A DNA stretch of 64,000 bases from Dioscorea cayenensis subsp. rotundata. Lineage: Eukaryota > Streptophyta > Magnoliopsida > Dioscoreales > Dioscoreaceae. Within the stretch, counting starts at the first letter, position 1. Each line of letters starts with the position of its first letter. Of this stretch, positions 51,911-62,951 are shown one piece after another. The notes under the pieces were generated by a model. That model had not been told where the DNA came from and searched no databases. It was given only the letters and a program-made list of their open reading frames with translations. The translations under genes were made by a program, and so were the position numbers. Location: the NCBI RefSeq assembly GCF_009730915.1, contig NC_052487.1, positions 1 to 64,000 of the forward strand, written 5' to 3'.

Positions 51911-54608
51911 AGCATTGAAAATGAAATCAATCGAGGAGGTTGAGGAGGAGGTCCAGAGATTTTTAAAAAAATTTAGAAAGCAAGTCTCAATCCCAACATG
52001 GTCAGAGAAGAGAGTACCTGAAGAGTCGTTGATGTGCTTAATATTGTTTTTATGTCTTCTAATTTTGACAGAAGTGTGAAAAAACCTGGTATTGAGATCA
52101 CCATGCTGCAGCCATTGCAGTTTGGCACGTTGGGACCAGAATATAGAGTTTTGGCGCAGGAGAGCCTTGTGCCGGTTGTATAGTGCTCGAAGCCAGGTGT
52201 GATTCCAGTGGTTCCCGTCATTATTGTTAATCAGGTTATCTTCGATGGCAGCAATTTCCTTCTCAATATTTTGAATTTATGAATCAATGGGGCAAAGACT
52301 TGCATTTCTCCACTTAAGAAGGTTATGCTTAGTGCGAGAAATGGAGTGAGAGAAGGAGTGAAGGGGAGAAGAAGAGGTATTCAAGTTCCAAGAATTTAAC
52401 ACACTGTTATGGCAACCCACATAATCGAGCCAAAAATTTTCAAAACGAAAGATTTTAGGTTTTTTGAAATCAGAATCATAAATAGTAAGGAGAAGGGGGG
52501 AGTGGTCAGAATTGGTTTTCGCAAGGTGCTTGTTAGAAAAGTTTTGAGAAGCGGAAATCCAGGAAGGGTTGGCAAGGAAGCGGTCAAGCCTGGCCCAGCG
52601 ACAGGGCAGGCCATCTTGCCCATTGCACCAAGTGAAGCGGGGGCCACTGAAACCGAGATCAATAAGAGAGTTATCGAGAATAAAGTTAGAAAAAATGGCA
52701 TGTGAGTTGATATGAGGATAATTCTCTACGTACAGTTGTTCGAGGGAGGTGAGGCATTCGAGGTTCGAAGGCAAGGAGGTAAGGCTCTCGCAATTCTTGA
52801 ATGAAAGCGTCTAAAGAGAGGTGAGGAGCTCAAGACAGTCCTCCTGTTTGGGTGTGAATGGGACTTCCTGACCAACGACAGTCAAAACTTGAAGTGAGGC
52901 AAGTCCTTTTCTAGAGAACAACGCTTGCAGCAGTGAAAGGTTGTCTACAGTGATGTTAGGAACATGTAGTATACCATCACCAATATCTGATTCTAGGAGG
53001 CCTGGGCAGCCGTTAACATGTAGCGAACTTATGGAACTGAGCACATGCAACCCGCCCATTGAAACCAGCTTATCATAATCTTTTAGTGTCAAACTTTCAA
53101 TGGATGTCAAGTGTGAGAGTTTATCATCTGATGGGAAAGAAGTTATGTGCTTAAGCTGTTGCAATGACAAATGTTTGAGCCTGGTGAGACCTCTCAAGCA
53201 CCTATTGATAAGGTCATTGGTCATGAGCTCACAATCTGTGATTTCTAGATCGATCAGAGACTCTGGTAGGAGTGCACTAGCAACACTACTGCTACCTTCA
53301 GATGGGATCAATGCCAACAAGTTGGGGCATGAGCGGATGTTGAGCACTCGGAGTGAAGGGAGTGCCCGAAGGCCCCCGAGTGATGTGAGCAATACGCAGT
53401 CCTCAATTCGAAGCTCCTGAAGCTGTGTGAGTTTTCTTAGTACCTCTTCTGAGGGGAGTGTTGTTATGCAGTGACAAGCAGCAAGAACAAGGTGAGTGAG
53501 CGAGGTCAGCTTGCTGATGCAATTGAGCAGCTCACTATCATCCACAAAGCAGCTGCCGAGGTGGAGCTGCGTGATACTTAAGGGCAGTGGTTGCGCGCTT
53601 CCATCATGGACTGCATCTTGCAAACCCCCAAGAACAACAGGATCTATAGTACATGTAAACATCTTGGCCACCAATTTCATGGTGCTTGTGACCAAAATCC
53701 TGCTCCCAGGTTGGCCATGTCTTAAAGGGGCACGGACCCTCATCCATCTAACTTTGTTTTCCAATTCTGTGGATTTCTCATCATACCAGACATCATCCAA
53801 GACAAGCAAAAACTTTTTCCCTCTAATATGTTCGCTGAGTAGTTTTTGGAGCTCGTCCAAGTTCTTGGTGTCAGGGCGGGATTGCTTGGAAACTAATTGT
53901 ATCATGCTAGTGGTTATACTGACCTCATCGAAATCCTCAAGTGCATGAATCCACACCCTCAGATCAAAATGCTGACTGATTTCTGAGTGATGATACACAG
54001 ATTTGGCAAGAACAGTCTTGCCAACTCCTTCGACACCAATAATAGGAAGGGTTTCATAGTTATGCTCATCCTCATCAGCATCACTGATTGGCCTTCGATT
54101 ACTAGCCAGCATTGGATGCGTGGTTAGAAGCTTTGTTACATGTTTAATCTCTTTATCTCTGCCAAACACTTCCTCATATAAATAAGAGGTCGTATCGACA
54201 CGAGCATCAAACCTGTCTTCACCGATATCATTGAGACGGGAGATACAATTATCTGCAGAGTAAGAAATCTGCTCCAACTGCTTGACAACTTCTTCCAACC
54301 TTGATGAGTGATGAACAAGAAATTTATAGGAATAAAAGCAACACACACATGCATGTTGTTTGCGCAGCACTTGTTGTTCCAGATGTTTGTACTTGTACTC
54401 ATCAAGAACATCCTCAGCTTCGCAGATAACATTATCTATCAACCTCAGGGTAATCCTCAACGACAAGTTATGCACTCCAGAACGTATCTCAGATACTTCT
54501 TTGATGGCTCTGATTTTGGGAAGGCTTTCAGTCTTTAAATTTTTCACCATGGTCTGGACCTTCTCTTCCAAAATGGAGTGGAAATCCTTGGAGGGAACAA
54601 ACCGGACC

Positions 54609-57600
54609 TGTCACGCCTCGAACCGGCTCACCGGACCCAATGCGCAGACAAACGGCCGCAAATCCACAAGGTGTGAGCCCCATAGGCCTGCAAGGCCTCA
54701 GAATCTGATACAAAGCAGACGAATCTATAACAACCCAACTGAGTTACAGGATTACAAACTCTACAAAGTACACAATATCGGGATATAGAAGTTTAAAAAT
54801 ACAAAATACGGGAATACATGGATAGACAATAACAAGAACTCAAAATTTACAACAGGATAAGACAACATCTACAGACAAACTGTCGAGATCCACGCCGGTC
54901 TATCACTCATGATCTGAAAAGAATTAAAAGAAAATCCATGAGCTTACTAGCCCAGTAAGTAATCCAGAAATTGTTTTAAAACAATTGGGTTTACGAATCT
55001 TGAATCCAAAGATTAAGAATAATTCAAAGTTTAAACATAGTTTAAACAAATACAAAATACAAAGTGAAATATTCTAATAAAGAATATTTACAAATATGAT
55101 TTACCGGAATACAAAACCCAGAAATACGATATAAAAAAATACGGAAAAATCAAAATCAAAAAGGGCAAAGCCAAAAAGTACAGATTCAAGTGTGTGTCTC
55201 CAAATTCATCGCGTGCCAAAGGTCATTTGTTTATCCTCGATGGACGGTCCGAGCCAAAAATAATGAAATCATTTATTTACCCTCGGTGACCGAGATTGAA
55301 TACCAGGTGGCCGTTGATTATTTCACCGAACGGACACGGTGCGAAACTGCAGTCTCACTTTCCCAAAATTACTTGTCGACAAGGTCAGGGTTTAACCCCC
55401 CACTAACAGGGTTGCATATCGCTCATTTGGAGACCAAAGCATTCAAACAAAAACTCAAAGTTGAAATGCAGAATATTCATGAATTTTCCAAATATTCAAA
55501 CAAACAGAAATACACAATTTCATAATCCCAATTTAGGAAAAATAACTGAAAATACAGAAAATTACTTACAAAATTAAATAAATAATTTCCCAAATCATTA
55601 CTAAAAACTAATCACTATGTACATTTATATCTCACAAGCTCTGCATAACAATACTTCTAATATGTCTCATTTCAAAATGCATAACTCCCAGAATTTAACA
55701 TCAAATGCAAAGATATTTTGTAGTAAGTAACTGAGGAAAATTCTGAACCTTTTCCTTGTTTAATACTTGACCCAATTTTAGTCTCCGAGAATGAGAAAGA
55801 TCATGTTAAATCTGAAGATTCTGCATATAGATGTCATCATGTGCAAGTCTTTTTAATGGGTCATAACTCATAATCTATAAATCCAATAAACATGAAATTT
55901 TGCAAATTGAAGGTCATGGTAGTAAGGAATATTTTCTATACTGAGCACTTTTCCTAATTTTACTTATTAAATCCGGAAATTGGCCTCTAAATCTGCATGT
56001 ATGCACAATAATACCTCCAAGACATGACAACTATAATTGATCATATCTTAGAGAATATATATATATCCAGTAAGTATGAAATTGGCAGGTAGAGAGATCA
56101 AAGAAACCATTACAACCTTTCAATTTTACTCATATGAAAATTGTGCTTCTATGACCTCCGAATTTAGGCCCCAATTCCTATTCAACTCATTATCATAACT
56201 TAAAACTTCATTCTAGCAATTTCATGCATGAACATAGAATGTCGAAGTCTCTAATCTGTAATAATATCCAGCCCAATAAACCTTGAAATATTGACTCTAA
56301 ACCACCAAATCATTTAATTTAATTCCCAAGTGCTAACCTCAATTTTAGTAAGGATACCATTAAGGAAAGGCTATGATCTCCACCACAGATAGTATGTTAA
56401 AACCTGAAATTCAAGACTCAACCTTGCCTCAGGGTTGTAGTACGACATTTCTCTTGATGTATTCACATCTAGCATTCACCCACATTAACATTTTCTCTAA
56501 ACACATATAAGCCCATCAAACTTGTACATCGACTCAATATTATCAATAATTAACATACACCCTTTAAAACATAAAAGCATCCACTATACATTAACTCAAG
56601 ATACTTGATCTTATCATCATACCATAATATGATCTTAACCCCATCGTATAAGAACAAAAAGATAAATAAGGAACTGGTTACAACCAAATATTCTAATATA
56701 TAGGATGCATTAACGTTTCAAGATAAGTAGTAGCCATTCTAAAAATAACATACCAAAACATAAATACTAAGTCCATAACTAATTAAAGCCGTAAATCAGA
56801 AATACATGAAAATACCTATTCGACAATAGATAATTTTATAATTAATAACAATAAGCAAGAATATCATAATAAAATAATATATAATAATTTTGCCGAGAAA
56901 AATAAATTCTTCAAATAATGAAAACATGAGTTCTCGGGGGATTACTTACCTGGTATTTCCTAAGTGCAAAAATGAGATCCAAGACCACTCCCTAAAATGA
57001 TCCTAAAACCCAATGATTTACCAAAGTTAGAACAAAATCACTCTAATCACAAGTTAAAACACTAACCAAATATTTCTTTTACATACTCTAGAGAGAGAAA
57101 CCAAATAAATAAATAAACTAAATAAAATAAGTGTCTTGCATGTATTCTAGCATGAACTCACCTAGGAAATTAAATGCATCTCAAAGGCTTAACCAATTAA
57201 CATGATTAAAATTAAAGTGATCCAATGCTTAACCTCCAATCATTTGACATTTGTCTTGAACCAATATTTCAACTTGATGAGAAATCTCCACCATCCAATC
57301 TAAACACATTCCACTACAATGCTTCCTTCATACTCTTAAACTATCACTATTACTAATCACAAGAAATATACATTGCTTTTAGCTTTGCAATATCATTCCA
57401 CCAACTTAACAAATGATGTACAACTAGACCTATAGAATAAGGGTATGTATATAACTACTTATACATATCCAACATATGAAAATAAAATAAAATAAAAAAA
57501 AAAGAATTTCAAAAGAAGGATGAGGGATGCAGTCAACAATTTGAAATCAATATGCAGCTACAACAAACTCGCAAGATGGAAGGATAGAGTGAGATCAAAA

Positions 57601-57857
57601 CTCCAAATAGATGTAAAAACCTTGGCCTTAACATGCAGATCATGCATTCAATAATACCATTATTATCTAAGGCACATGACAATCATCACCCAAGTATTTT
57701 CAAGCACTACAACATCTAATAATTAAATAGAAGGAAAGGCTAGGAGATTACATGGAAGGTTGACAAAATCAGGACAAGAAATCTATGTTGTTGAGTCCAC
57801 AAACTCATCATTGGACGTTCACCGGAGGATTGCCGGAAGTTCGCCGGATGAGATCAC

Positions 57858-57906
<49 letters not shown>

Positions 57907-58245
57907 AAAGGATAGAAGAAAGGATGCTAAAGGCTCATGCTCCATTGTCAATAACAAGATGGCAACAAGGGCAAGTTTAAGACAAGTTTCATAAAATTAT
58001 GCAAAAGTTTGCATAATTTTGGCCAGGAATCTTGGGCTCTCATGGCTTTTACAAATGAATGAGGACAAGGAAGCTGGGGCCCACAGGACCTTGTCTTCCG
58101 TCATTGGGAGGAGACTTGTTAGGCGTGAAGGCACAAATTTTGCCAAAACTTTCATTGCCATGCATGTAGAGTTTCTTAGAGCGGGAACAAGTGTTTATAT
58201 AGAATTATATCAAGATTGAGTGATTTTTTAATTAAATTTAAAATT
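54609..58245 (+). mobile_element. AT-rich block, probably a transposable-element insertion or solo LTR
   Basis: Homology to NLR1 ends at 54608 and a new sequence begins TGTCACGCCTCGAACC, the type of 5' end seen on plant LTRs. The block has no coding frame of note; a 111-codon frame at 55190-55525 has no recognised domain. It contains a CT microsatellite (57860-57905) and ends somewhere near 58.2 kb, where a short sequence GTTTATATAGAATTATAT occurs twice (about 58193 and 58335). The missing NLR2 N-terminus is not found on its far side. The right border, type and orientation are uncertain. Confidence 0.4.
57860..57905. repeat. CT microsatellite
   Basis: About 23 CT units inside the AT-rich block. 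Confidence 0.95.
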
Positions 58246-58739
58246 TATTTGGATAAATTTAGTATCTGATCACCATCCTATTCCGGATGAGAGTAATAAA
58301 AGAGAACATATAATGTAATGACGATGTTTCCCGTTTATATAGAATTATATGGTTGGTATCCAAATCAAATTCAAATTATTTTTGAAAAAAAAATTATTTA
58401 CGAGAGGTGTTCCCTATTTTGTACTGTCGTTCTTTATTTTCAATAAATTTGTGATTTATCCATATTTATTTAAAAAAAATTATTTTTGGAAAAACGCGGG
58501 GTTAAAAAAGAGGAAAATTTCATTTGATTTTTAAATAAATATGTAGTTCATCTATTTTTATAAAAAAATAATAATAAAAGAATAATGATATGAAAAAGAT
58601 ATATAAAAATCATAGCTGAGTTATATATATATATATATATCAACCATATATTAAAAATATTAGACTTTCAAATATAGTTTTGTGAAAAAAAAAATTAAAT
58701 ATCTGAATTTTGATTTTATTTTATTTTTAGGTGATGATA

Positions 58740-59036
58740 TTCTTAAAACGAAGTATGATGTCTTTCATTCTTGGAATTTCAATCCTCCACTCAATTGCTC
58801 TTGGTTGGTTTATAAATCTTTGTAAAAATATTGATATTATTAAGCCTAATCTTTGAATATTACCATTCTTAATAATATTTAGTTATTTAAAATTCCTTTA
58901 AGCTTTAAATCAACTTTTTTTAAACATGGGCCTTTTGGATTATATATTATCTTCAAATTAAGGATTTTATGCTTGATTCTCGTTAGGATTTGGATTGTAT
59001 TTGAAATTTCTTCAGCCAAATAGACTCCTCCAATTT
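58740..59036 (+). mobile_element. LINE remnant hosting a second LINE
   Basis: The translation includes NPPLNCSWLVYKSL and, after a break, PLSFKSTFF, matching the region between RT and zf-RVT in the RNase H-lineage LINEs (AKCSWFFRGLCKS and PVALKPTFL). It is short and decayed. The minus-strand LINE at 59,037 is inserted at its right edge. Confidence 0.6.
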
Positions 59037-59977
59037 TTTTTGATAAAAAGTGGATAAACCACTGCTTTATTGAAAAAAAACCAACTCAAACAGACATAAA
59101 ACTAGCATACCAGAAGAACAAAATACAGAAGCTCTCTCACCAGGAGTGAGGCGAATACAACTAGGAAAGCAAGAGAACATACACAAATAAGATAGAACAG
59201 CCAAGTAGACGAAATTCGCCGTCTGGGAATACAGGTCTACTAAGCTGTAAGAAGCTCACAGCGTGGGCTATTCTCAGGCAAGGTTATGGTCTGAATCGCC
59301 GGAAGTATTAGAAACCCTGGCACTGATGAAATTAAGGGAGCGTTTAATCTTTTGAGAGGCCTCAGAAAGGGTTTGTTGTTGATTGCCTGCCTCTGCTGAA
59401 AACCAAGAGATAATCATATTAGCAATTTTAATCATAATCATGTAAGAAGGTAATGCTAATGACTGAAAAATGCGATTATTTCGCTCAAGCCAAATATTCC
59501 CAAAGTTGTTGGAAATGAGTTTGGAGAGGGGGAATCCACGTGGTCCAAATCTTAGATAAAGAAGGAGGATTGAGCTGAACGTCAAGAGTTTGTGAGAAGA
59601 AAGACCATATGCGTGATGAATAAATGCAATCAATGAAGAGATGGTCAACGGTCTCAGAGGATCTATGACAGAGGACACAAGTGTCTGTGGCATTTTGAAA
59701 ATTGCAGCCTTTTTTGAAGAAATTTGTGAGAGTGAGGAGTTTATCCTCCCAAGCAAGCCAACAAAAGAGTGTAATTTTGTTAGAGCATCTTATCTTCCAG
59801 AATTGGTTATAAAGTGGGCAGTGAGTACCGCCATCAATAAGGAACTTGTAGAAGGATTTAACTGAAAATTATCCACTTTTCTCCAAGGGCCAGGTGTGGG
59901 AGTTATCCTGATCACTAGAACAGTCAGAGAGAACTTCTAGAAGGGGAGATAACTCTTCAGAGGAAGAAGATTGGAAA
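59037..59977 (-). mobile_element. 5'-truncated LINE with a 15-bp target duplication
   Basis: This 941-bp fragment of the stem-loop-tail lineage starts with a T run and GTGGATAAACCAC (the complement of the 3' tail). It encodes the zf-RVT end and the NIWLERNNRIFQ segment, then stops. It is flanked by AGACTCCTCCAATTT at 59022-59036 and 59978-59992. Confidence 0.92.
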
Positions 59978-60009
59978 AGACTCCTCCAATTTGAACCAAG
60001 GGCAAATTG

Positions 60010-62150
60010 ACTCAAGTAACTCTTGAGTCTAGTTCCCAAAATCTAACAGCTCTTATTTTTCTTTGATTTTTGCTATTTATTTTTCTCTGAATAGCATAAA
60101 TACGGGAGATTATATGTGGTTGTCTCACACCACACCATTCACAGTTAGTAACTACAGAGTGGCTAGAAGTATTAGATCTATTCTCCAATTCTCTACTGAT
60201 TCCTTCCCCTTTATGTACCTTGGTGTCATGATTTCTCCTAAAAGACTCTACTCTAGTTCTTTCAAACCAATTGTTGATAAGATTTCCCGCACTTGTGCCA
60301 GATGGAAACATTCTAAACTTTCTTTAGCAGCCAAGTCCACCTTGATTAATTCCTCTCTGTTAGCGATCCCTACATATTATCTGTCTGTTCTTCCTATTCC
60401 CGATTTTGTTCTCTGTGAGATTTCCAAAATTGTTCGAAATTTTTTTTGGCATAAAAGTGGCAATGGAATGGGCATCCATGCAGTCTCTTGGAGTCGTGTT
60501 ACCATGGCAAATTCTGAGGGGGATCTTGCTCTTCGGAACTTAGCTATCGCTAAACATTCCCTCAAAGCTAAACATGTTTTCAATTACTTAAACAAGGTTG
60601 ATATTACTTGGGTCAATATTGTGCAGCTCAAATATGGTCATGTTAATTTCTGGAAGGATTCCATTCCTCGCAATTGTTCCTGGTTTTTTCAAGGTTTATA
60701 TCACACTGCTAAAATTATGAGGCCTTACTGCAGGATTCTTTCTATTAATCCTTCAAATACTTCTATCTTATATGATTCCTGGTGTTCAGATATTCCTATT
60801 GCTTTTATGCCCACATACATTAATATGCATACCAATCTAGAAAACATCTCTTGCTCTGACTTTTGTAATAATACTAGCTGGGATTATGATAGTCTATATA
60901 ATATATTTGGCTCCCATGCTGGTGAGTTCTTCTCTAGACTTGGCTACATTGACCACTCCACCCCGAATGTGTGGGTTTGGGCTCCCAAAGCTGTGAATCA
61001 TAAGATTGCTCCCAATGTTTATCATACCTTAAATTGTAACACTCCTTCTCCCTCACCTTGGATTGGGTGGGGTAAAATTTGGTCTTTAAAGGTTATGCCT
61101 CGTGTTAAGCATTTTCTGTGGTTGTTGTTTAATGGTCGTCTTGCTACTGCTGATTTTTTACATTCTATTCACTTGGGTCCCAGACGCAGCTGTGTTTTTT
61201 GTAATCTTTGTGATGAAACCCCTGAACACTTGTTTAATCATTGTGCTAAATCTCAAAGTACTTGGAATGCCTTATCTTCAATAACCTCTAAAAATTTCTC
61301 ATTTCCTGATGGCTTTTGTATGGGTTACTGGTTGTCTCAGTCTAATTTTTCCTTTAAATCTAAATCAATTATTGCTTTGATGACTGGTATATCCTGGAAA
61401 GCAAGATGCGATGCCATTTTCAGGGACATTAAGCCTAACTTTATCAATATTAGCGCATGTGGGCTTCTTCTCAAACTTTATCTCTCTTATCTGTTGGCAA
61501 TTCTCCTCGAGAACCTTATTCTTAATAACTTCAGAATTTGATGGCCCCTTTCTATTTATCGCATCTATTTGGAATTGTGCCACTCGGATCTCGAGAGGTG
61601 CTTTCATGTTTCTCGATTCTAATTTTATAATTCTTCTCGAGGAAGACACCGCAATTCCTCTGAATCTCGCTTTCGCCGATCCGCAAAAATCTTATTGGTG
61701 TTCTTCGAATGTTTCTAATCTCGATGACTCACCCTCAAAGTTATTTTTCATCACCAGACACCTTTGTCTTGGATGCTCTCCGATCCACTCATCAATCTTG
61801 TTCTCGGCAATTTCTTCATTGGATCAATGGCATCAACTGTCTTCTCCGAATTTGGGCTCTCCCTCGTCTCTGCGTCATCCCTCGTTCTAGCCTAAGCATT
61901 GTTATCAAAGTCGGCTTCCCATAGCCTCAACCTTCATCAACTCTCTTTTTCATGCCGCCATGATCTCCCACATTGGATAATGAAGCTCGTTTAACACTCT
62001 TTGGATTTTTTTAAAAAAAGCTTTTCTGTTTTTTTTTTTTCTCTCTTGTTAGGTCTTTTGTTTTAGTTTAGTTCTTGTATTTGTCTTCCTTTTGTCTTTT
62101 TTCTGTCTGGTTTTTCCTTCAATAAAACCCTCTGGGCTCCTTTCTAAATA
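60010..62150 (+). mobile_element. 5'-truncated LINE (RNase H lineage)
   Basis: It begins in the RT C-terminus (SFPFMYLGVMISPKRL), then zf-RVT (CVFCNLCDETPEHLFNHC), and from about 61,540 an RNase H-like region (DGPFLFIASIWN) after a frame break. The 3' UTR contains TTCAATAAA and ends in a TA run at about 62,146-62,170 in place of a clean poly(A). Confidence 0.85.
60063..61541 (+). pseudogene. LINE ORF2 C-terminal half (RT end and zf-RVT)
   Basis: There are 492 open codons. The first 25 or so are junction sequence; the rest aligns along its length with the LINE frames at 15-18 kb. The RT catalytic core is lost through truncation. It is not a host gene despite its length. Confidence 0.85.
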
Positions 62151-62170
62151 TATATATATATATATATATA

Positions 62171-62951
62171 TGGCTAGGATAGGAACCCTTGGTCTCATTT
62201 ATTATATATTTTCATATCATATATTTGATGGCTTGCAATTTTAATCTTCTAATCCATTTGTATTAGACATACACGTGGCTCTCGACTTCTTCTAGCGGAT
62301 CCGGATTTGAACCTAACTAAATATTCGGGCACTTACTCAAGCGTTCAGAGTTCAAACCCCAACCCAATTATTGTTAACGGATTTGGATCCCAATATTATA
62401 TACAGCACTGCATCTCTTTTTTTGGGGCTTTTTTATTAAAATAATATATATTTTTTAATTATTTGGTAAAATATGCATTTCCGTAATTATTTACAGAAAG
62501 ACGTATTTTTATTTTTTTAATATTTTTTAAATTAAATATCCACTTCTGTTTTTAATATTTAAATTTTATTTTTTATAAAACCAAAGAACCATTAGTTTTT
62601 TAATATTAAATTTTTATATTTTTAAAAACTGCGGATCCAATAGTTTTTTAAATTAAAAAAAAAATTACATTCAAGCCTTTATAATTTTTATTAATTTTTT
62701 TTATAATTTATTTATTTTAAAATATCAGTGATATCAATTTCTCATCAGTTGCAAACTAGTTTTGCCAATATATCAATCAATCAATTTTGATAATATATAT
62801 AAGTCATAAGTCTTGCTAAATTGAGCAGGCATAACAGAATCATCAACCCCATCAATGATGTTACATGTGTTAGTCTTAATTCATAATTGAGAATTTAGTT
62901 CAATTTTATCATCAGCACAATTGCTGTGATTGTATCTCTCTTGTGCATGAA
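62171..62951. other. Intergenic DNA and the TLC gene 3' flank
   Basis: This is AT-rich sequence with no gene. It forms the region downstream of the TLC-domain gene. I see no reliable structured element. Confidence 0.4.

Larger units (their letters stand above)
49032..52700 (-). mobile_element. LINE (RNase H lineage) inserted in the last LRR of NLR2
   Basis: This 3,669-bp element is flanked by TGTGAGTT (49024-49031 and 52701-52708). NLR1 shows the unbroken target. The poly(A) tail is a T run at 49030-49042. It is 5'-truncated inside the endonuclease. From 52,700 to about 49,090 one frame carries EN (GFSGPRFTWCN, SDHSPLL), RT (SPGHDGLTVEFY, DFRPISLCNVCYKI, KVDIEKAFDTIEW, GVRQGDPISPLLF, FADD), zf-RVT (CYFCDLEAETSSHVIW) and RNase H (HTDASFSQN, AEIEAINLALE, DSNILADALANFG). 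I see no frameshift, only in-frame stops at about 52277, 51018, 50661 and 49709. It is recent and now inactive. Confidence 0.95.
48962..54608 (-). pseudogene. Ruined CNL gene (NLR2), copy of NLR1
   Basis: The longest frame (52811-54571) covers the second half of the coiled coil (DNVICEAEDVLDEYKYK), a P-loop altered to GVEGVGKT, kinase-2 FLLVLDDVW and RNBS-B, then jumps directly into the late LRRs. The junction (about 53,630) joins 'VVLGGLQ' to 'DAVHDGSAQPLPLS'. Compared with NLR1, the GLPL, RNBS-D and MHD regions and all early LRRs are deleted in frame. A TAG at 52811-52813 replaces the CAG of NLR1. The last LRR is split by a LINE (49032-52700), with the final codons left at 48962-49031. The N-terminal roughly 60 codons are missing because homology stops at 54608, where foreign sequence beginning TGTCACGCC starts. 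Not functional. Confidence 0.92.

Noticed and set aside
55190-55525. 111-codon plus-strand frame
   Set aside because: No domain, no conserved motif and unusual composition; it lies in a probable transposon block.
54609-58125. TCACGCCT near 54,611 and its complement near 58,114 as terminal inverted repeats
   Set aside because: Only 8 bp match, with no target duplication; probably chance.
60063-61541. 492-codon frame as a possible host gene
   Set aside because: It aligns with LINE ORF2 RT end and zf-RVT throughout.
62280-62400. B-box-like GTTCAAACCCC suggesting another SINE or tRNA
   Set aside because: No A box at the right spacing and no cloverleaf could be drawn.
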